DNA of 64,000 nt from Odontocerum albicorne (taxonomy: Eukaryota; Arthropoda; Insecta; Trichoptera; Odontoceridae). Of the stretch, positions 1-11,497 are shown piece after piece; within the stretch, counting starts at the first letter, position 1, and every line of letters begins with the position of its first letter. The DNA lies in assembly GCA_949825065.1 (NCBI GenBank), contig OX463864.1, positions 10,715,787-10,779,786 on the forward strand. The letters run 5' to 3'. Under the pieces are notes generated by a model. That model did no database searches. It was not told where the DNA came from and was given only the letters and a program-made list of their open reading frames with translations. Both the position numbers and the translations under genes were made by a program.

Positions 1-125
1 CTCACTTGAACTTAAGTATTGTTAGGTACCTCACTAAAACTTAAATGTTGTTAGGTACCTCACTAAAACTTAAGTATTGTTAGGTACCTCATTAAAACTT
101 AAGTATTGTTACGAACCTCACTAAA
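1..125. repeat. 29-bp tandem repeat
   Basis: A unit containing GTTAGGTACCTCACTAAAAC recurs at 21, 50, 79 and, degraded, at 108. The period is 29 bp and the array probably runs off the left edge of the window. No coding capacity is seen. Confidence 0.85.
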
Positions 126-994
126 ACAATTAAAATGTACATCAACATAACATACTTACTATCACCATCAGTCCATTTCTCTTTCAGCGTAGACAGAGAC
201 AATAAATATCTATTTGATTCTTTCCTGACACACCTGTTTCACTTTTGCCATGTCCATATACCTTGTCATACATAATTTCTTATTGTAAAGGTTCATCCAT
301 TTCCCCACTATTCTTTTCTTTAGCATTTTTTTTTTATTTTACGGTTAATGCTCGTAGACATAAAAACTTGTATTTAAGCATATTAGTATCCAAAATAAAC
401 GAAATCTTTTCTAGGTGATTTAAAACATTTATTTACTTTGAACATAATTTTTGATTTCATTGTAGGTATCTGCTTTGGGCTATATTACATAAGTCATGAT
501 TTACCTTACACATGCTTTATCAATTTTGACCTTACAGTATATTCTTATGTATTTGTTATTCATCACATATTCATCACATATCCGGAGAAAGTAGATACTC
601 TATTTACTTAGCCTGCTATTTCCATTTGGACGTCATTGTAGCTGAGGAAATTGACGCCTTGAGATTTGAATCACTTTTTTAATACGTTCAAAAGTTAGCA
701 TCTCACTGAAAATATTGAGAATCTTAGATATGGACTTATTACATTTTTGTTATGGAAGATTGAACCTATGGTGTATCTTTTGAAGGTCTTCTTCAGATTA
801 TTCAGCAAAGAAGATGAACCTGAAGTTGCTTACAGACGCCTAAGAAAGAATGTCAGCTTTAACATTTCAATGCATAGAATATCTCAAAGTTTTAACGAGA
901 TTGCTGAGAGTTCAGCAATGAATTATGTTTTTATAGACTCTGCACTCACTCAAAAGGGTAAAAAGTTGTTAACAAGTTTTTAAGATTCTTTGAA
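126..994. other. Unassigned AT-rich stretch
   Basis: No recognised element. One open frame of 78 codons (747-983, + strand) matches nothing I know and is within the length expected by chance in such DNA, so it is not called as a gene. Confidence 0.5.
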
Positions 995-1265
995 GGCGCG
1001 ATAGATATGTCAACGGAAGTACATGACTTCCGTGCTGAAGATCGTCGGTTTGAACCCCTTGCTGTGCTATTTCCCTCGAATTACACAGACATTTTTTTCA
1101 CCTAGTATTCCATTTGATCCAGTATAACGGTGTGGCTGGTAAGTTTATCGGTGTGCAACGTACAATTCAGTTTTAAAAAAGAAAAAAATAATTAACTCCA
1201 TGGCACAAATTTGCTTTCCAACTAAATTGCCGTTGGAATGACGAGGGTATCCTTGACTATGAAAC
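995..1265 (+). mobile_element. SINE-B copy 1, degraded
   Basis: This follows the SINE-B consensus best seen at 20178-20530: a tRNA-like head with a B-box-like GGTTTGAACCCC, then the family landmarks TGTGCTA, CGAATTACACAGACAT, CGGTGTGGCTGG and the terminal CGTTGGAATGACGAGGGTA. The A box at the start is badly decayed. It carries no protein; such elements are copied by a LINE's enzymes. Confidence 0.7.
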
Positions 1266-1675
1266 ATAATAATACAAAAAAAAGCACATTGAAACTTAAA
1301 CATATTTACAGATACCTTAAAAAGTTTAAGAGACATAAAATCAACGAAAGAAAGAAAGAGACACATCTATGAGAGTCACGCCGTGGCGTCAGTCAAATTT
1401 GTGGTTCAGACAAACAAAAACGCCCTCTAAGACAACTTTAAAAAGGTGTTAAGACTGTCACCCAATTATGTCCGAGACTGCCGCATAGTCATTACCCAAT
1501 CGATGAAATCTGGGTACGGGAGGATTCGAGTTATGTTATAGTTCTTCTACTCTCGCACCGGAATATGTCTGCAGTCTCGAAATTCTCGAAAGAATCTTCA
1601 AACAATTCCAGTAATATTAGGCAGTTAATTATTCCTTCAATATTTTGAAAAAGCAGGATCAAATCAAACATCCCT
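1266..1675. other. No feature seen
   Basis: Moderately AT-rich sequence with no repeat, motif or coding signal that I can support. Confidence 0.4.
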
Positions 1676-1864
1676 TTATGATTTGAAAATATTATAGTTT
1701 ACACCATTCTTTCTAAAACCGAGCCTAAGCCTGATGTGATGTAAATATGTGTGCTGCACCTTCTTCAGAGCATCCGAGTGAACTGCGTAATATGGAGTCC
1801 AGACACTGGAGTTGTATTTTAGTTTACTCCGTACCAGAGTGTAACAGAAAATCTTGGTTGTCAA
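1676..1864 (-). pseudogene. Non-LTR reverse transcriptase, C-terminal relic
   Basis: A 62-codon frame holds LVRSKLKYNSSVWTPYYAVH followed by a K/R-rich helix with HIRLRLG. Jockey/CR1-type reverse transcriptases carry the pattern 'LVRPxLEYxSxVWxPYY' just after the catalytic domain. The catalytic motif itself is absent and only about 60 residues survive, so this is a dead 5'- and 3'-truncated fragment. It does not match the other LINE families labelled here closely enough to assign it. Confidence 0.6.
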
Positions 1865-2226
1865 ATATTTCTATCTTATTTCTTTCTAAAATAATGCCCC
1901 GCTACTGTTTTAGTGATTCCTTGTCACCCCATCACCTTACTCATGCATTAAACACACCCACACAGGCTTATGCCTGGTATTACCGAATTCTATAGTTCCT
2001 TTGGAATAAGCTAACGTATTTATTAATTCGGAACTATTGTCAATTTATATATAATACTTATACGACATGAGCGACATATCTACTCAAGTATCGTCGCACA
2101 AAGTACAAACTATATTATCTCAATTTATAAGTTTTTTCATTGTGGACGTTTCATAGATGAGAATGTAATTAAAATGGATGTATGTGACTTAAAATTAATT
2201 TCTAATTTTATTTTACATTTGAAATG

Positions 2227-2512
2227 CTTCTTCTTCTTCCTCTTGGTTTAGGTCGTATGACCTGTTTGTGACGGTGGGCTGTCCTAGGATGATGACGTCC
2301 AGCTGTCATTACACCTTTTCTTCAGCCTTCCTGGTAATCTCCTGCCGTTAGGGTTTTCAGTCTTAGCGATTCTTGCCAGTCTTATATCCTACATGCGGTC
2401 CACATGATCCCTCCAGAAGCGCCTTCTGTTTCTTCCCCACCTCACTATGTCTTCAACACCACAGAGAGACCTTATCGTCTCATTTCTGATCCGATCTCTA
2501 AGAGTTCTTGAA
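2227..2512 (-). mobile_element. LINE-A 3' end, copy 1
   Basis: Read on the minus strand this is the last about 290 bp of LINE-A, ending in a GAAGAAGAAG tail that appears here as TTCTTCTTC at 2229. It lines up along its length with the copies at 13356 and 62265. The encoded C-terminus is that of an endonuclease/reverse-transcriptase polyprotein, but the frame is broken. Confidence 0.75.
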
Positions 2513-2624
2513 ATGCATGCAATAATAATTCAGTTGATCCAACCATTTTTTACTGTTTCTCATTTACAGCACCTTTCGCTCGATTTACTGTTTATTTATT
2601 TTTTTGTGTTTTTTAATTCATTTG

Positions 2625-2745
2625 TTAGACATGCCCAAACCATCTTATAGTGATTCTATTTATCTTACTCAACAAATCACGTTTAAGTTCACAATCATTG
2701 TTAATGTCTTCATTCCGTGTTCTATCATACATTGTCCCCCCATAC
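2625..2745 (-). pseudogene. LINE-E relic (reverse transcriptase C-terminal part)
   Basis: Minus-strand translation gives RTRNEDINNDCELK, then LLSKINRITIRWFGHV. This is the 'RxRNEDIRxxC ... LSKIxKGxLRWFGHV' segment typical of the end of RTE/CR1-like polyproteins and shared with the other LINE-E copies in the window. Only this segment is preserved. Confidence 0.65.
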
Positions 2746-2812
2746 ATTCCTTTTATTGTAGGTATTAGTATAGCATTTATAAGGTTTGAAATAATTTAAC
2801 TTTAGTTTATAT

Positions 2813-3298
2813 TAAGAGTTCCTAAAGTGGTCGATATCGACCCTCTGGGGTCGATTTGATTTTTCTAGAGGTCGATAGTTTCAATAAAAAAAATTGGGGG
2901 TGGACGACAGCAAAACTAGACCCCCTTACTACCGCTATTTGTTTGTTACTTCAAAATATCTATGATTCCAATAGGTACCTAATTAAGAAGTAAAATTATT
3001 AAAAAAAATACTTTTTTGATAAAAAACACATTACATACCAAACTTGTGAACGAAAAGGTAAAATGTGTCATTAAAAGAGTCACACGTAAGAATGCATGAA
3101 AACACATGTAGCTCAAACATGTCTACATTCTCTTATCGAATACATCAAAGCAAGTGCGGACATGAAAAACCGGTGCATGTTATTTAGTAAAATATTTAAT
3201 ATAGAGTACTGTACAAACTTATTAATTTGAGTAAGCAAAGTAAATGACTTGGGGGTCGACGGTTTTTTTAAAGGGTGAAAAAAGTTCGAGAACTCTTG
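2813..3298. mobile_element. hAT-type non-autonomous element
   Basis: The left end TAAGAGTTCCTAAAG and the right end, read inverted, CAAGAGTTCTCGAAC form imperfect terminal inverted repeats. An 8-bp target duplication flanks it: GTTTATAT (2805-2812) and GTTTATAC (3299-3306). Eight-bp duplications and subterminal GGTCGA-type motifs fit the hAT superfamily. The 486-bp body has no transposase frame, so the element depended on a partner elsewhere. Confidence 0.75.
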
Positions 3299-3350
3299 GT
3301 TTATACCACCACAATATAAAGTATTTTAAATTACATTAGTTTTAAAGTAT

Positions 3351-3502
3351 TAAATTACTTTGTCATTCCACTTAAAATATACATCCCAGTGACTTTGTTT
3401 CCACCTCATTTTTGGAGGCCTTCATTAAAGTGATATGTCAATTTTTGCCTGAAGAAAACACTTATGGGTATCAAAGTAACGAGTGGAATAACGAAATTTA
3501 TT
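3351..3502. mobile_element. Short inverted-repeat element (MITE), copy 1
   Basis: The left arm TAAATTACTTTGTCATTCCA pairs with the right arm at 3481-3502, which inverted reads AATAAATTTCGTTATTCCAC. It is about 150 bp long and non-coding. A partial relative lies at 12784-12890. The superfamily is not determined. Confidence 0.6.
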
Positions 3503-4159
3503 ATTAAATATTCTTAAATGGAGTTCCACGATGTAGGTATAAAGTGATACCTTTGACGCATAACTTTTATTGTATTGAAATATAAATACGAGTATTTGGA
3601 CCTTGCTTGGGTAAAAATAAAAAAGATTTAAAATATACTACGAGTATATCAACGCACTTTAGAAAAAAACACTGTATTTACTCAGAAGAGTTTACCTCGT
3701 CTTCCATTCACATTTGAACTATATATTTCTTTAAAAATATATTCAAATATTATTTATATGACATATTTTATTTTACATGAAGTCTGTATTCTTTTTTTTC
3801 AATCATAATTTTTAGAATCTGAAATGAGCTACCGACTGTCGTAAGACTTGCGCCTTAATTGGCTTGCTTCAAAAAGCGACATGATAATCATATCTCTCTT
3901 CAATGACAAAGCATGTTACAATCATGTAATCTTTCATCTTGCAATTGTCACAAACTGAATCATGTTTGGTTGGAAGTGATTGAGCAATAAACCCGCTGAA
4001 TGTGCGAAATAAATTTAAACATTTTTAAATATTTTACATTTAAAATACATTAGTTTAAATGCATTAAATTTAAATAAATTATATTTTAAATACATAACAT
4101 TTAAAATACTAACTTTAAAGCTTTATTTTTTATTTATTTTGGCAGTCTCCAGAAAAAAA
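3503..4159. other. No feature seen
   Basis: Very AT-rich, with short runs of TTTAAAATAC-like sequence near 4020-4110 but no defined repeat unit. Confidence 0.4.
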
Positions 4160-4285
4160 ATAAGTTTGTACATTTTGGAATGAACTTAAAATAAGTTTGT
4201 ACATTTCGGAATGAACTTAAAATAAGTTTGAACATTTTGGAATGAACTTAAAATAAGTTTGTACATTTTGGAATGAACTTAAATT
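4160..4285. repeat. 31-bp tandem repeat, 4 copies
   Basis: The unit starts ATAAGTTTGTACATTTTGGA and begins at 4160, 4191, 4222 and 4253, an exact 31-bp period with single-base differences. Confidence 0.9.
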
Positions 4286-4976
4286 TTTTTAAGTTGGAGT
4301 TTCAATATATGTTATATCACACGTATTATTAAAATGTGTTTAAAATTTAAATTTCTTCTTAAGTAACGCATGTAAGATTGTATCCCGGCCAAAACCCATT
4401 AAACGTATATTTTCTCAAGACAGCTAATATAGAAGCATGAGTGGCTATATTTGCCGGGGGTGAGTTTCCTATTACGTGCTCCCCCAGCCCCCTCCCACGA
4501 GGGGTGGGGCAGGGGTGGCTGAGTTTGAAGGATGGAGGGAGAAGCAGTGGGGGTCACGTGAGAGCTCCGTGTTGCGGGGGAGGGGAGGGGATGAGAAAAT
4601 TCCCCTTTTAAAGGAGATAGATGCCAAGGCGCGGTTCCAGCGCTTCTAATACTTTTGTAAATCATCTTCTATGTAACAAACTTGGTGACTTTTTATGATG
4701 AAATATAAGAAAATAGTATTTAAAGGAGGCTGTTTTAGATAAACATTAATTTCATGAATATATTTATTATCAACCCTTACGGATGCCAAAATTAAAGGAA
4801 ATACGAAATTCACAAACCTAATATGAATTCCCAACTTCGTCATTCACGTTCTTCGTCATGACCCCAATCCCGAGGACTGCCATATATAGTATACCTAATG
4901 TTCAGCATATTCATATGGTTTTCTCGGGGGTAATAGTGCGGTGGTTTCCTATTGCCATCGCAGTATATATATTATT
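4286..4976. other. Unassigned stretch with a GC-rich pocket
   Basis: A G/C-rich pocket at about 4450-4610, with runs such as CCCCCAGCCCCCTCC and GGGGGAGGGGAGGGG, stands out from the AT-rich surroundings. Similar purine/pyrimidine-skewed pockets occur near 7670-7920, 35640-35760 and 40470-40690. An 88-codon frame (4399-4665, minus) is a by-product of this composition. Confidence 0.4.
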
Positions 4977-5742
4977 TTTATTTATTTATTTATTATAGCA
5001 CATGACAAGAAATATACATAATTTGCGAATAAACAACAGGTAATTTAATTTGGACATACATTCTTTTAATGGATCTGGGTTTGTTGCCTTTCATTTGTCG
5101 TATCCTCAGTAAACTAGGTTTTTGCCTGTATCTCACTGAGGATATTTAGCATGAAAAAATAAATCGATACTTCTTTCCGATTTTTGATTACACAAAAACA
5201 AACCCCCGTTTCACGTTCTCATCAACCTGACAAACAGTGACACTCAATTACAACTGGAAACATCATGCGGAATCAAACTCTTCACACATCATCACTCCAG
5301 AAAGACCAAACTTTTTCATCCCATTATATACCGCACACAATCATAATAATAAAAACAAAAACAAAAGTAAAACCAAAAATGAACCCAAAATGAAACAAAA
5401 ATAAAACCATAAATGTTCATCCCATAATATACCGTACACAATCATAAGAATAAAAATTAACACAAAAATATACAGAAACACAAATACAAAACAACAAAAA
5501 TCAAAACAACAAGAAGAAACCCACACTCAAGAGCCCACACAAATCTTTTCCACACGTCATTCATCCTGATAGCCCATGCACTCAAAATCCTGTCGACATG
5601 CTCCATGCTCCGATCAACTGACTTAATGGTTTTCCTTCCTTTATCTTTATTGAATTCGGCAAGTCATTGTACATCATGGGAGCCAAATAAGCATATTGCC
5701 TTTGGGCAAAAGAGGTTTTAACTCTAGGGATGGTGAACATTT
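4977..5742 (-). mobile_element. LINE-C 3' end, longest copy
   Basis: On the minus strand it begins with a coding stretch translating as FTIPRVKTSFAQRQYAYLAP followed by MMYNDLPNSIK. This is the C-terminal 'PR...T.YG.R...Y.AP.L.N.LP' signature of jockey/R1-type reverse transcriptase polyproteins. A 3' UTR of about 500 bp follows and ends in an AAATAAATAAA tail (here TTTATTTATTTATT at 4979). The 3' UTR matches the copies at 34793, 48560 and 53512. It is strongly 5'-truncated. Confidence 0.8.
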
Positions 5743-5827
5743 CATTAGTTGGCATGCGTGTCTATGTCTCTGCTGAGTCTGTATCTTCCCTTCCTCTCGA
5801 TGGTAGTATAATAAAAATTATATATAT

Positions 5828-5935
5828 ATGTTGTGCAGTACTCGGCGGTAAGTAATACACATCGGGCTAAGAAAAAGACTGTCGGCCATAATCGGCTAAC
5901 TTCGACTTTGTAGAACGTCGTCTCTGTCATTTGTA
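5828..5935 (-). repeat. Repeat-R copy 1
   Basis: About 95 bp nearly identical to 19583-19682, including TGACAGAGACG, GAAGTTAGCCG, TTAGCCCGATGTGTATTACT and TTACCGCCG. The origin is unknown and no coding potential is seen. Here it stands alone, whereas the other copy adjoins an inverted partner. Confidence 0.65.
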
Positions 5936-5995
5936 TACTTGTTGAACCAGCGACTCTTACAACTAACCAGAAAGATATTCAAGTGGCCTGAAATA

Positions 5996-6066
5996 TGATT
6001 TTAAAAAATATATTTGCCAACGGGAATAGCACCCACGACCTCCAGCTCGGAAACAACCGTCTAGGA
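5996..6066 (-). mobile_element. SINE-A fragment
   Basis: The minus strand reads GAGGTCGTGGGTGCTATTCC, the SINE-A B-box region (compare 63211-63235), followed by a T-rich spacer. The head and tail are missing. Confidence 0.55.
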
Positions 6067-6223
6067 CACATAGGTTGTTGGAGGTAAGGTAAATAAATAC
6101 AAACTTTTGTTAGTTAAAATACATACAGTACCTAATATTTAAAGGGTTCGATTATATTCGAAAAGGATACTAATAAAGGGTATTTCGAGTTTAAGCTAGT
6201 AAAAAGACGATTTTTCCATTTCA

Positions 6224-7615
6224 TTTTAAGTTTAATCTTATACTTAACACATTTTTTACATTTTGAGTTCAAGCATATACAGAATACATTATTTTCCATT
6301 TTGAGTTCAAGCTTTTACAAAATACATTATTTCATTTTGATTTCAAGCTTATACAATATACATATTATTTCATATTGAGGTCAAGCTTATACAAAAGACA
6401 TATTTTTCCATTTTGAGTTGAAGCTTATACAAAAGACATATTATTTCATATTGAGGCCAAGCTTATAAAAAGACATATTTTTCCATTTTTAGTTGAAGCT
6501 TATACAAAAGACATATTATTTCATATTGAGGCCAAGCTTATACGAAAGACATATTATTTCATTTTGATTTCAAGCTTATACAAAATACATATTATTTCAT
6601 ATTGAGGTCAAGCTTATACAAGAGACATATTTTTCCATTTTGAGTTGAAGCTTATACAAAATACATATTATTTCATATTGAGGTCAAGCTTATAAAAAGA
6701 CATATTTTTCCATTTTTAGTTGAAGCTTATACAAAAGACATATTATTTCATATTGAGGCCAAGCTTATACGAAAGACATATTATTTCATTTTGATTTCAA
6801 GCTTATACAAAATACATATTATTTCATATTGAGGTCAAGCTTATACAAGAGACATATTTTTCCATTTTGAGTTGAAGCTTATACAAAATACATATTATTT
6901 CATATTGAGGTCAAGCTTATAAAAAGACATATTTTTCCATTTTTAGTTGAAGCTTATACAAAAGACATATTATTTCATATTGAGGCCAAGCTTATACGAA
7001 AGACATATTATTTCATTTTGATTTCAAGCTTATACAAAACACATATTATTTCATATTGAGGTCAAGCTTATACAAAAGACATATTTTTCCATTTTTAGTT
7101 GAAGCTTATACAAAAGACATATTATTTCATATTGAGGCCAAGCTTATACGAAAGACATATTATTTCATTTTGATTTCAAGCTTAAACAAAATACATATTA
7201 TTTCATATTGAGGTCAAGCTTATACAAAAGACATATTTTTCCATTTTGAGTTGAAGCTTATACAAAATACATATTATTTCATATTGAGGTCAAGCTTATA
7301 AAAAGACATATTTTTCCATTTTTAGTTGAAGCTTATACAAAAGACATATTATTTCATATTGAGGCCAAGCTTATACGAAAGACATATTATTTCATTTTGA
7401 TTTCAAGCTTATACAAAACACATATTATTTCATATTGAGGTCAAGCTTATACAAAAGACATATTTTTCCATTTTGAGTTGAAGCTTATACAAAATACATA
7501 TTATTTCATTTTGAGTTCAAGCATATACAAAAGTGGTATTTTTTCTATATTAAGTCCAAGCTTACACTAAAGTAATATTTATTCCATTTTAAGTTTAAGC
7601 TTACACAAAGAATTC
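6224..7615. repeat. Higher-order satellite: 38-bp subunits in a 227-bp unit
   Basis: Diverged 37-38-bp subunits, each carrying AAGCTT and ending in an A-rich ACATATTATTT or ACATATTTTTC, repeat without interruption. A six-subunit unit of 227 bp is visible: the marker CATTTTGAGTTGAAGC starts at 6636 and 6863, and again at 7242 and 7469. The spacing between 6863 and 7242 is 379 bp, one 227-bp unit plus four subunits, so a unit lacking two subunits lies there. The edges hold less regular copies. There is no coding capacity. Confidence 0.9.
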
Positions 7616-8481
7616 TTAAAATTAAAATCGTTTCAGAATCTCAGATATTTAAAGTAGGATCAAAAGTGTAGGATGAGAAGAGGGGAGTTAGTAGAAAATG
7701 GTTAAAGGGAGTAATAGAGGGGGAGGTGGTAGGGACTTTTAAGATGGTTTCCGTATCTGACGATATGAAGCTCGCGCTAGCGTACTTTTCCTAATGGGGT
7801 GAGGGTGTGTTGGGAGCGTTATTTTGTTGGAGGAGTTTGTGTTGGCAACTTGGTGGGGGGTTTAATGTGGAGAGGGTGGCAAGTTAGTGGGGGATGGAAG
7901 TTAAGCTATTGAAAAGGGTGGAGCTACTTGAGTAAAAGGTAAATGGTATGTACTAAAATAACGATATTCGTATTGATATAACCTCCAATAAGGGAAGGAA
8001 ATATTCTTGGAAGATATCAATATAGTTTAGTTGGTAAGGTAAGTACTTCAAATTGGTCCTATTGATAGCATAAACAAAGTACTTCTTTATATACCTTTTT
8101 GTATTCTTTTTTTCCTTTCAAATACACTATACTGCTTTCGCCTAGAATTCTGCCATCTTAGCATCACTGGGTATACTATGAATCAAATCCTCATCGATAC
8201 AAGACACCAGGTTCATCGGGTACTGTAGCAAGTGTCGTATGGATTACTCTTCCCCGTAGATACACATAGTCGATACATCACGTAGTATTCCCCAATTTGA
8301 TATATCCTTGGTTTACCTTATTCCTATTCGGAGCTTGCTAAAATATTTCCAAGTTCTTCAGGGCAGTTGAGAGCCAATACTTCTACAGGCAAAATCCAAT
8401 ACTTCTACAGGCAAAATCCAGTCACTGGGGCTCGATGTTCCTCTCAATTTATGAATCCTAGCAAAATTAGGTGGTTTATCC
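7616..8481. other. Purine-rich pocket, otherwise unassigned
   Basis: Region 7670-7925 is rich in GGGAGG/GGTGGGG on the plus strand. The rest shows nothing recognisable. A 24-bp direct duplication containing AATACTTCTACAGGC lies at 8375-8422. Confidence 0.4.
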
Positions 8482-9395
8482 AGAGGCTTATTTATTTGTT
8501 TATTGAACTCTTTATTGTAAAAATTATCTTGCGGGCTTATTGCCAGGCGGCAATCTCTTCCAACCAACCAGACAAAAAAAGCAAGTTACTCGTACATGGT
8601 CGCAAAAAATATTCAAAAGATTTTTATATTTTTTTAAATTTTATTTTATTAACGACAAAACAGTGTATTTTATATGCAAATGAATATATGACAAGTTATA
8701 CCTATACAAGTACTTAAAATTATTGACAAAAATTACAAAACTTTATCTCAAACTAACATGAAGATACAAAAGCAGAAGTAATAATATATTACAGTCATTG
8801 TTTAAAATTATTTATATTAACTTATATATAATATTTAAGTTTAATACCTATATGGGATGTATGTATACCACAAAATATTACCTAACTTCACCAAACAGAC
8901 TTACGTAATTGTCCAAGACTTATTTTATAGAGGTAAAGAATTCAGATTTGTTTTTAGTGGAGCAACGCTTTAATATAACAAAAATTGTTTTTTTTGGGAA
9001 TTTTATGGATAGATCTTGAGATATGGAAAACACATGGGCTCACTTGTAGAACGAGATGCAAGTTGCTTTGCAGAATCGAAGCCTTTCACATGTTGATGCA
9101 GGGTTATTGTACATATTTGTGAAATTTATGGACATAAATGTGTAAAAGAAAATGTGAGATACCATCAATCAAAGGAAAAGGAAAGGATGGTGGAGAGGAA
9201 AGAAAAATCAGGAATGAAACACGTTATATCACTGACTAGAAATTAAGTTTTTTTTTTCAGTCGCTTCTTAAAGCATGTCAAGGATGGAACGGGTCTCACA
9301 TTTTGTAACGGGTTCCAGAGTCTCACTGCATGCACAGTAAAGGACGACGTAAAAAAAGAAGTGCAATGAACATAGGCTTAAAGGTTCTATTAAAA
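8482..9395 (-). mobile_element. LINE-D copy 1, split
   Basis: The 3' UTR piece (8482-8612: inverted CCGCCTGGCAATAAGCCCGC) and the upstream piece (about 9140-9395, with the equivalent of GAGACTCTGGAACC and AAGCGACTGAAAAAA) are both on the minus strand. About 530 bp of unrelated AT-rich DNA lies between them, where other copies have only about 110 bp. An insertion or rearrangement inside the element is inferred. No frame survives. Confidence 0.7.
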
Positions 9396-9877
9396 CTGTG
9401 CCTGAATACATGTACACATGCAAATTGCTATAATGCCGGCCACACTTTTCACCTCAAAAGCACAATACAACACAATAATAAAAGTTTTTCTAAATTATAA
9501 ATAATTATAGTTTTTCTTCTTGCACCTTTTCAGGTCCCCCCTAACGTCGGCTATCTCTTGGGTAGTATGACAAATAGAGTAAAATAAAACGTGTTGCACA
9601 TTAATTTCGTTATTTATATAGCGCGGTCATCAAGTTTCATTGATAAGCAGTAAGAAGTCACGACAGGAATTAAATTATATCAACATTTAAACGTCGTTTA
9701 ATTTCTGACGGGATTTTCCCTTCTTTTAAAAGAAACTTGATAACCACGTGTTATTAAAATTTTAACATTTCAGAATATAACGAAACAACACGTCTTCTAC
9801 CGACTCTAGTTAACATACAACAGTAGAGGTATTCTATTTTAATAGTAACGTTGCCTAGCAATGTCGTTGCTGTTGGG
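9396..9877. other. Unassigned; holds one short shared segment
   Basis: Only 9757-9818 (TTAACATTTCAGAATATAAC and flanks) recurs in the window, at 38170-38233. The rest is unassigned. Confidence 0.4.
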
Positions 9878-10225
9878 TCTCGTAGTCAAGGATCCCCTCG
9901 CCATTCCAACGTCAATTTAGTTAGAAAGTTAAGCTGTGCCGTGGAATTTTTTTTTAAGTGACCAGAAAACTCACCGGACACACCGCTGTAGTAGATCCGA
10001 TGGCATACCGAAGTTAGACAATCGGGGCACACCGACATGTTTTTTTTTTCCTTTTCTTTGGAAAAATATATATGACTGAAATCATAGATATCTTTATACT
10101 CACAAATACTAGGCGGAAAAAAATCTGTATCATTCGAGGGGAGTAATACAGTACTGGGTTCAAACCAGCGACCTTCCGCACGAAAGTCCAGTGCGTTACC
10201 GCGTGGCCATGTACCTCACTCGAAC
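9878..10225 (-). mobile_element. SINE-B copy 2, near full length
   Basis: The minus strand runs from the tRNA-like head (GGTACATGGCCACGCGGTAA; B-box-like GGTTTGAACCC) through TCGAATGATACAGAT and the CACCGGCG/GTGTGTCCGGTGAG part to the end GTTGGAATGGCGAGGGGATC. It is collinear with 20178-20530. Confidence 0.8.
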
Positions 10226-11154
10226 TTGTTTCAAACGGAAAGTTTTGGACCTAAGTGGTATAACTGATCGATGTTTAAGCTTTGTGTAAATTTAAATTCA
10301 CCGCAACGTCTTAGAAAAAGACAAACATAACGAACCACAAAACATAATCAGTGTAAAGGTTTGTAATATGTGTGTGCATGACAGAATCTTAATTGGCACA
10401 AAAGTTCATAATAATATTCCGCTTTATACTTTGCGTACAGCTCGGCTAGGCAGTGCCTATAGCTTGTTGTAAAGTGGTTGATAGGCGAAATAAACCGTGT
10501 TCTAGACAGGTGTTCCAATTAAAAGTTCTCCAGTGGAGTTGCGCAAGAGTACGCTGTTTCCTAAGATGATGGGGAATTCGATTAAATTTTAGATGGAGTC
10601 TCACAACTTTAACATTATACAGGGGCGTACATGGGAAATTGCGGAAAAAATACTTTTTTTGTAACGTTTGGAAACTTTTTATGAAATCTAGAGATGATGT
10701 TTGGTTTATTTTTAACATACTGACGTACCGTTTTCTTGTCGAGATAGACACAGAGGACATAGCACCAGAATTTTCTATCTTGAGAAATCAAATTTTAACT
10801 GTAACCTCACTTAACCATGCATTGAGCGTGGCCAGCGAGGTGTCTGTCCATACACACTTGTTCAGTTCGGAAACTTTTGAACCTTAGGTGTACTTAACAT
10901 ATAACTTGTGAAGAAAACGAAGTTAAAATATTTTTTTTAAGTATATAATAGATAACATTTAAGCACTTAGGTTAATTGGAATTTGTTTTGTGAAACACGA
11001 TATAACAAGTTTTTCACCTCATTATAAGCAACACCAACAAAACCTTGCATTTTGGTTCACTTTTTTACAGAATTTAAAATATACTTTTATTTCATTAATT
11101 AAAAACAACACAAACATTAAAAACTATTGTAAAATGCCCATGAACACTTGATTT
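10226..11154. other. Unassigned stretch
   Basis: It contains a 104-codon frame (10446-10760, minus) rich in K, R and L that I do not recognise. It has no flanking splice or repeat context that supports a gene. Nothing else is seen. Confidence 0.35.
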
Positions 11155-11497
11155 ATTTATTATACGGTTTTTTTCTAATGACACCCTTCAATATATCCGA
11201 ATAAGTGTTTTGAAGATATTAAAGACCGAGACCGGGAGATAATATTATCTTCGGACCCAGTAGGCGAACATTCGAGCTTAGAACCTCTCGAGTAGTCACG
11301 GAACTTGGAGTTTGCCATTGAACGTGTTAGCAACAATAACGCTTAGTGCATGCGAATACTGTTATGAGGCGAACTCTTTTGTCAGACTGGCACACTTTTT
11401 TTGGGTATCACCGGGAATCGAACGCCCCGAAACCCCCGGGTGGAAGTCAAGAATGTTACCATTGGGGTACAGAGGTCGTCGATTATACAGTTAGATG
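11155..11497 (-). mobile_element. SINE-C copy 1
   Basis: The minus strand starts GACCTCTGTACCCCAATGGT (A-box-like) and continues to GGGGCGTTCGATTCCCGG (B box), spaced as in a tRNA. A non-tRNA body of about 250 bp follows and is shared with 15070-15314. This is a tRNA-derived SINE, not a tRNA gene, because acceptor-stem pairing and a 3' end are absent. Confidence 0.7.

Noticed and set aside
747..983. 78-codon open frame
   Set aside because: No recognised motif, ordinary length for chance in AT-rich DNA, AT-rich codons like the flanks.
4450..4610. CpG island or promoter at the GC-rich pocket
   Set aside because: Few CpG, strong purine/pyrimidine skew, no adjacent gene; similar pockets occur elsewhere without genes.
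10446..10760. 104-codon minus-strand frame
   Set aside because: Longer than most chance frames but with no motif, no codon bias and no supporting context; left as unassigned.
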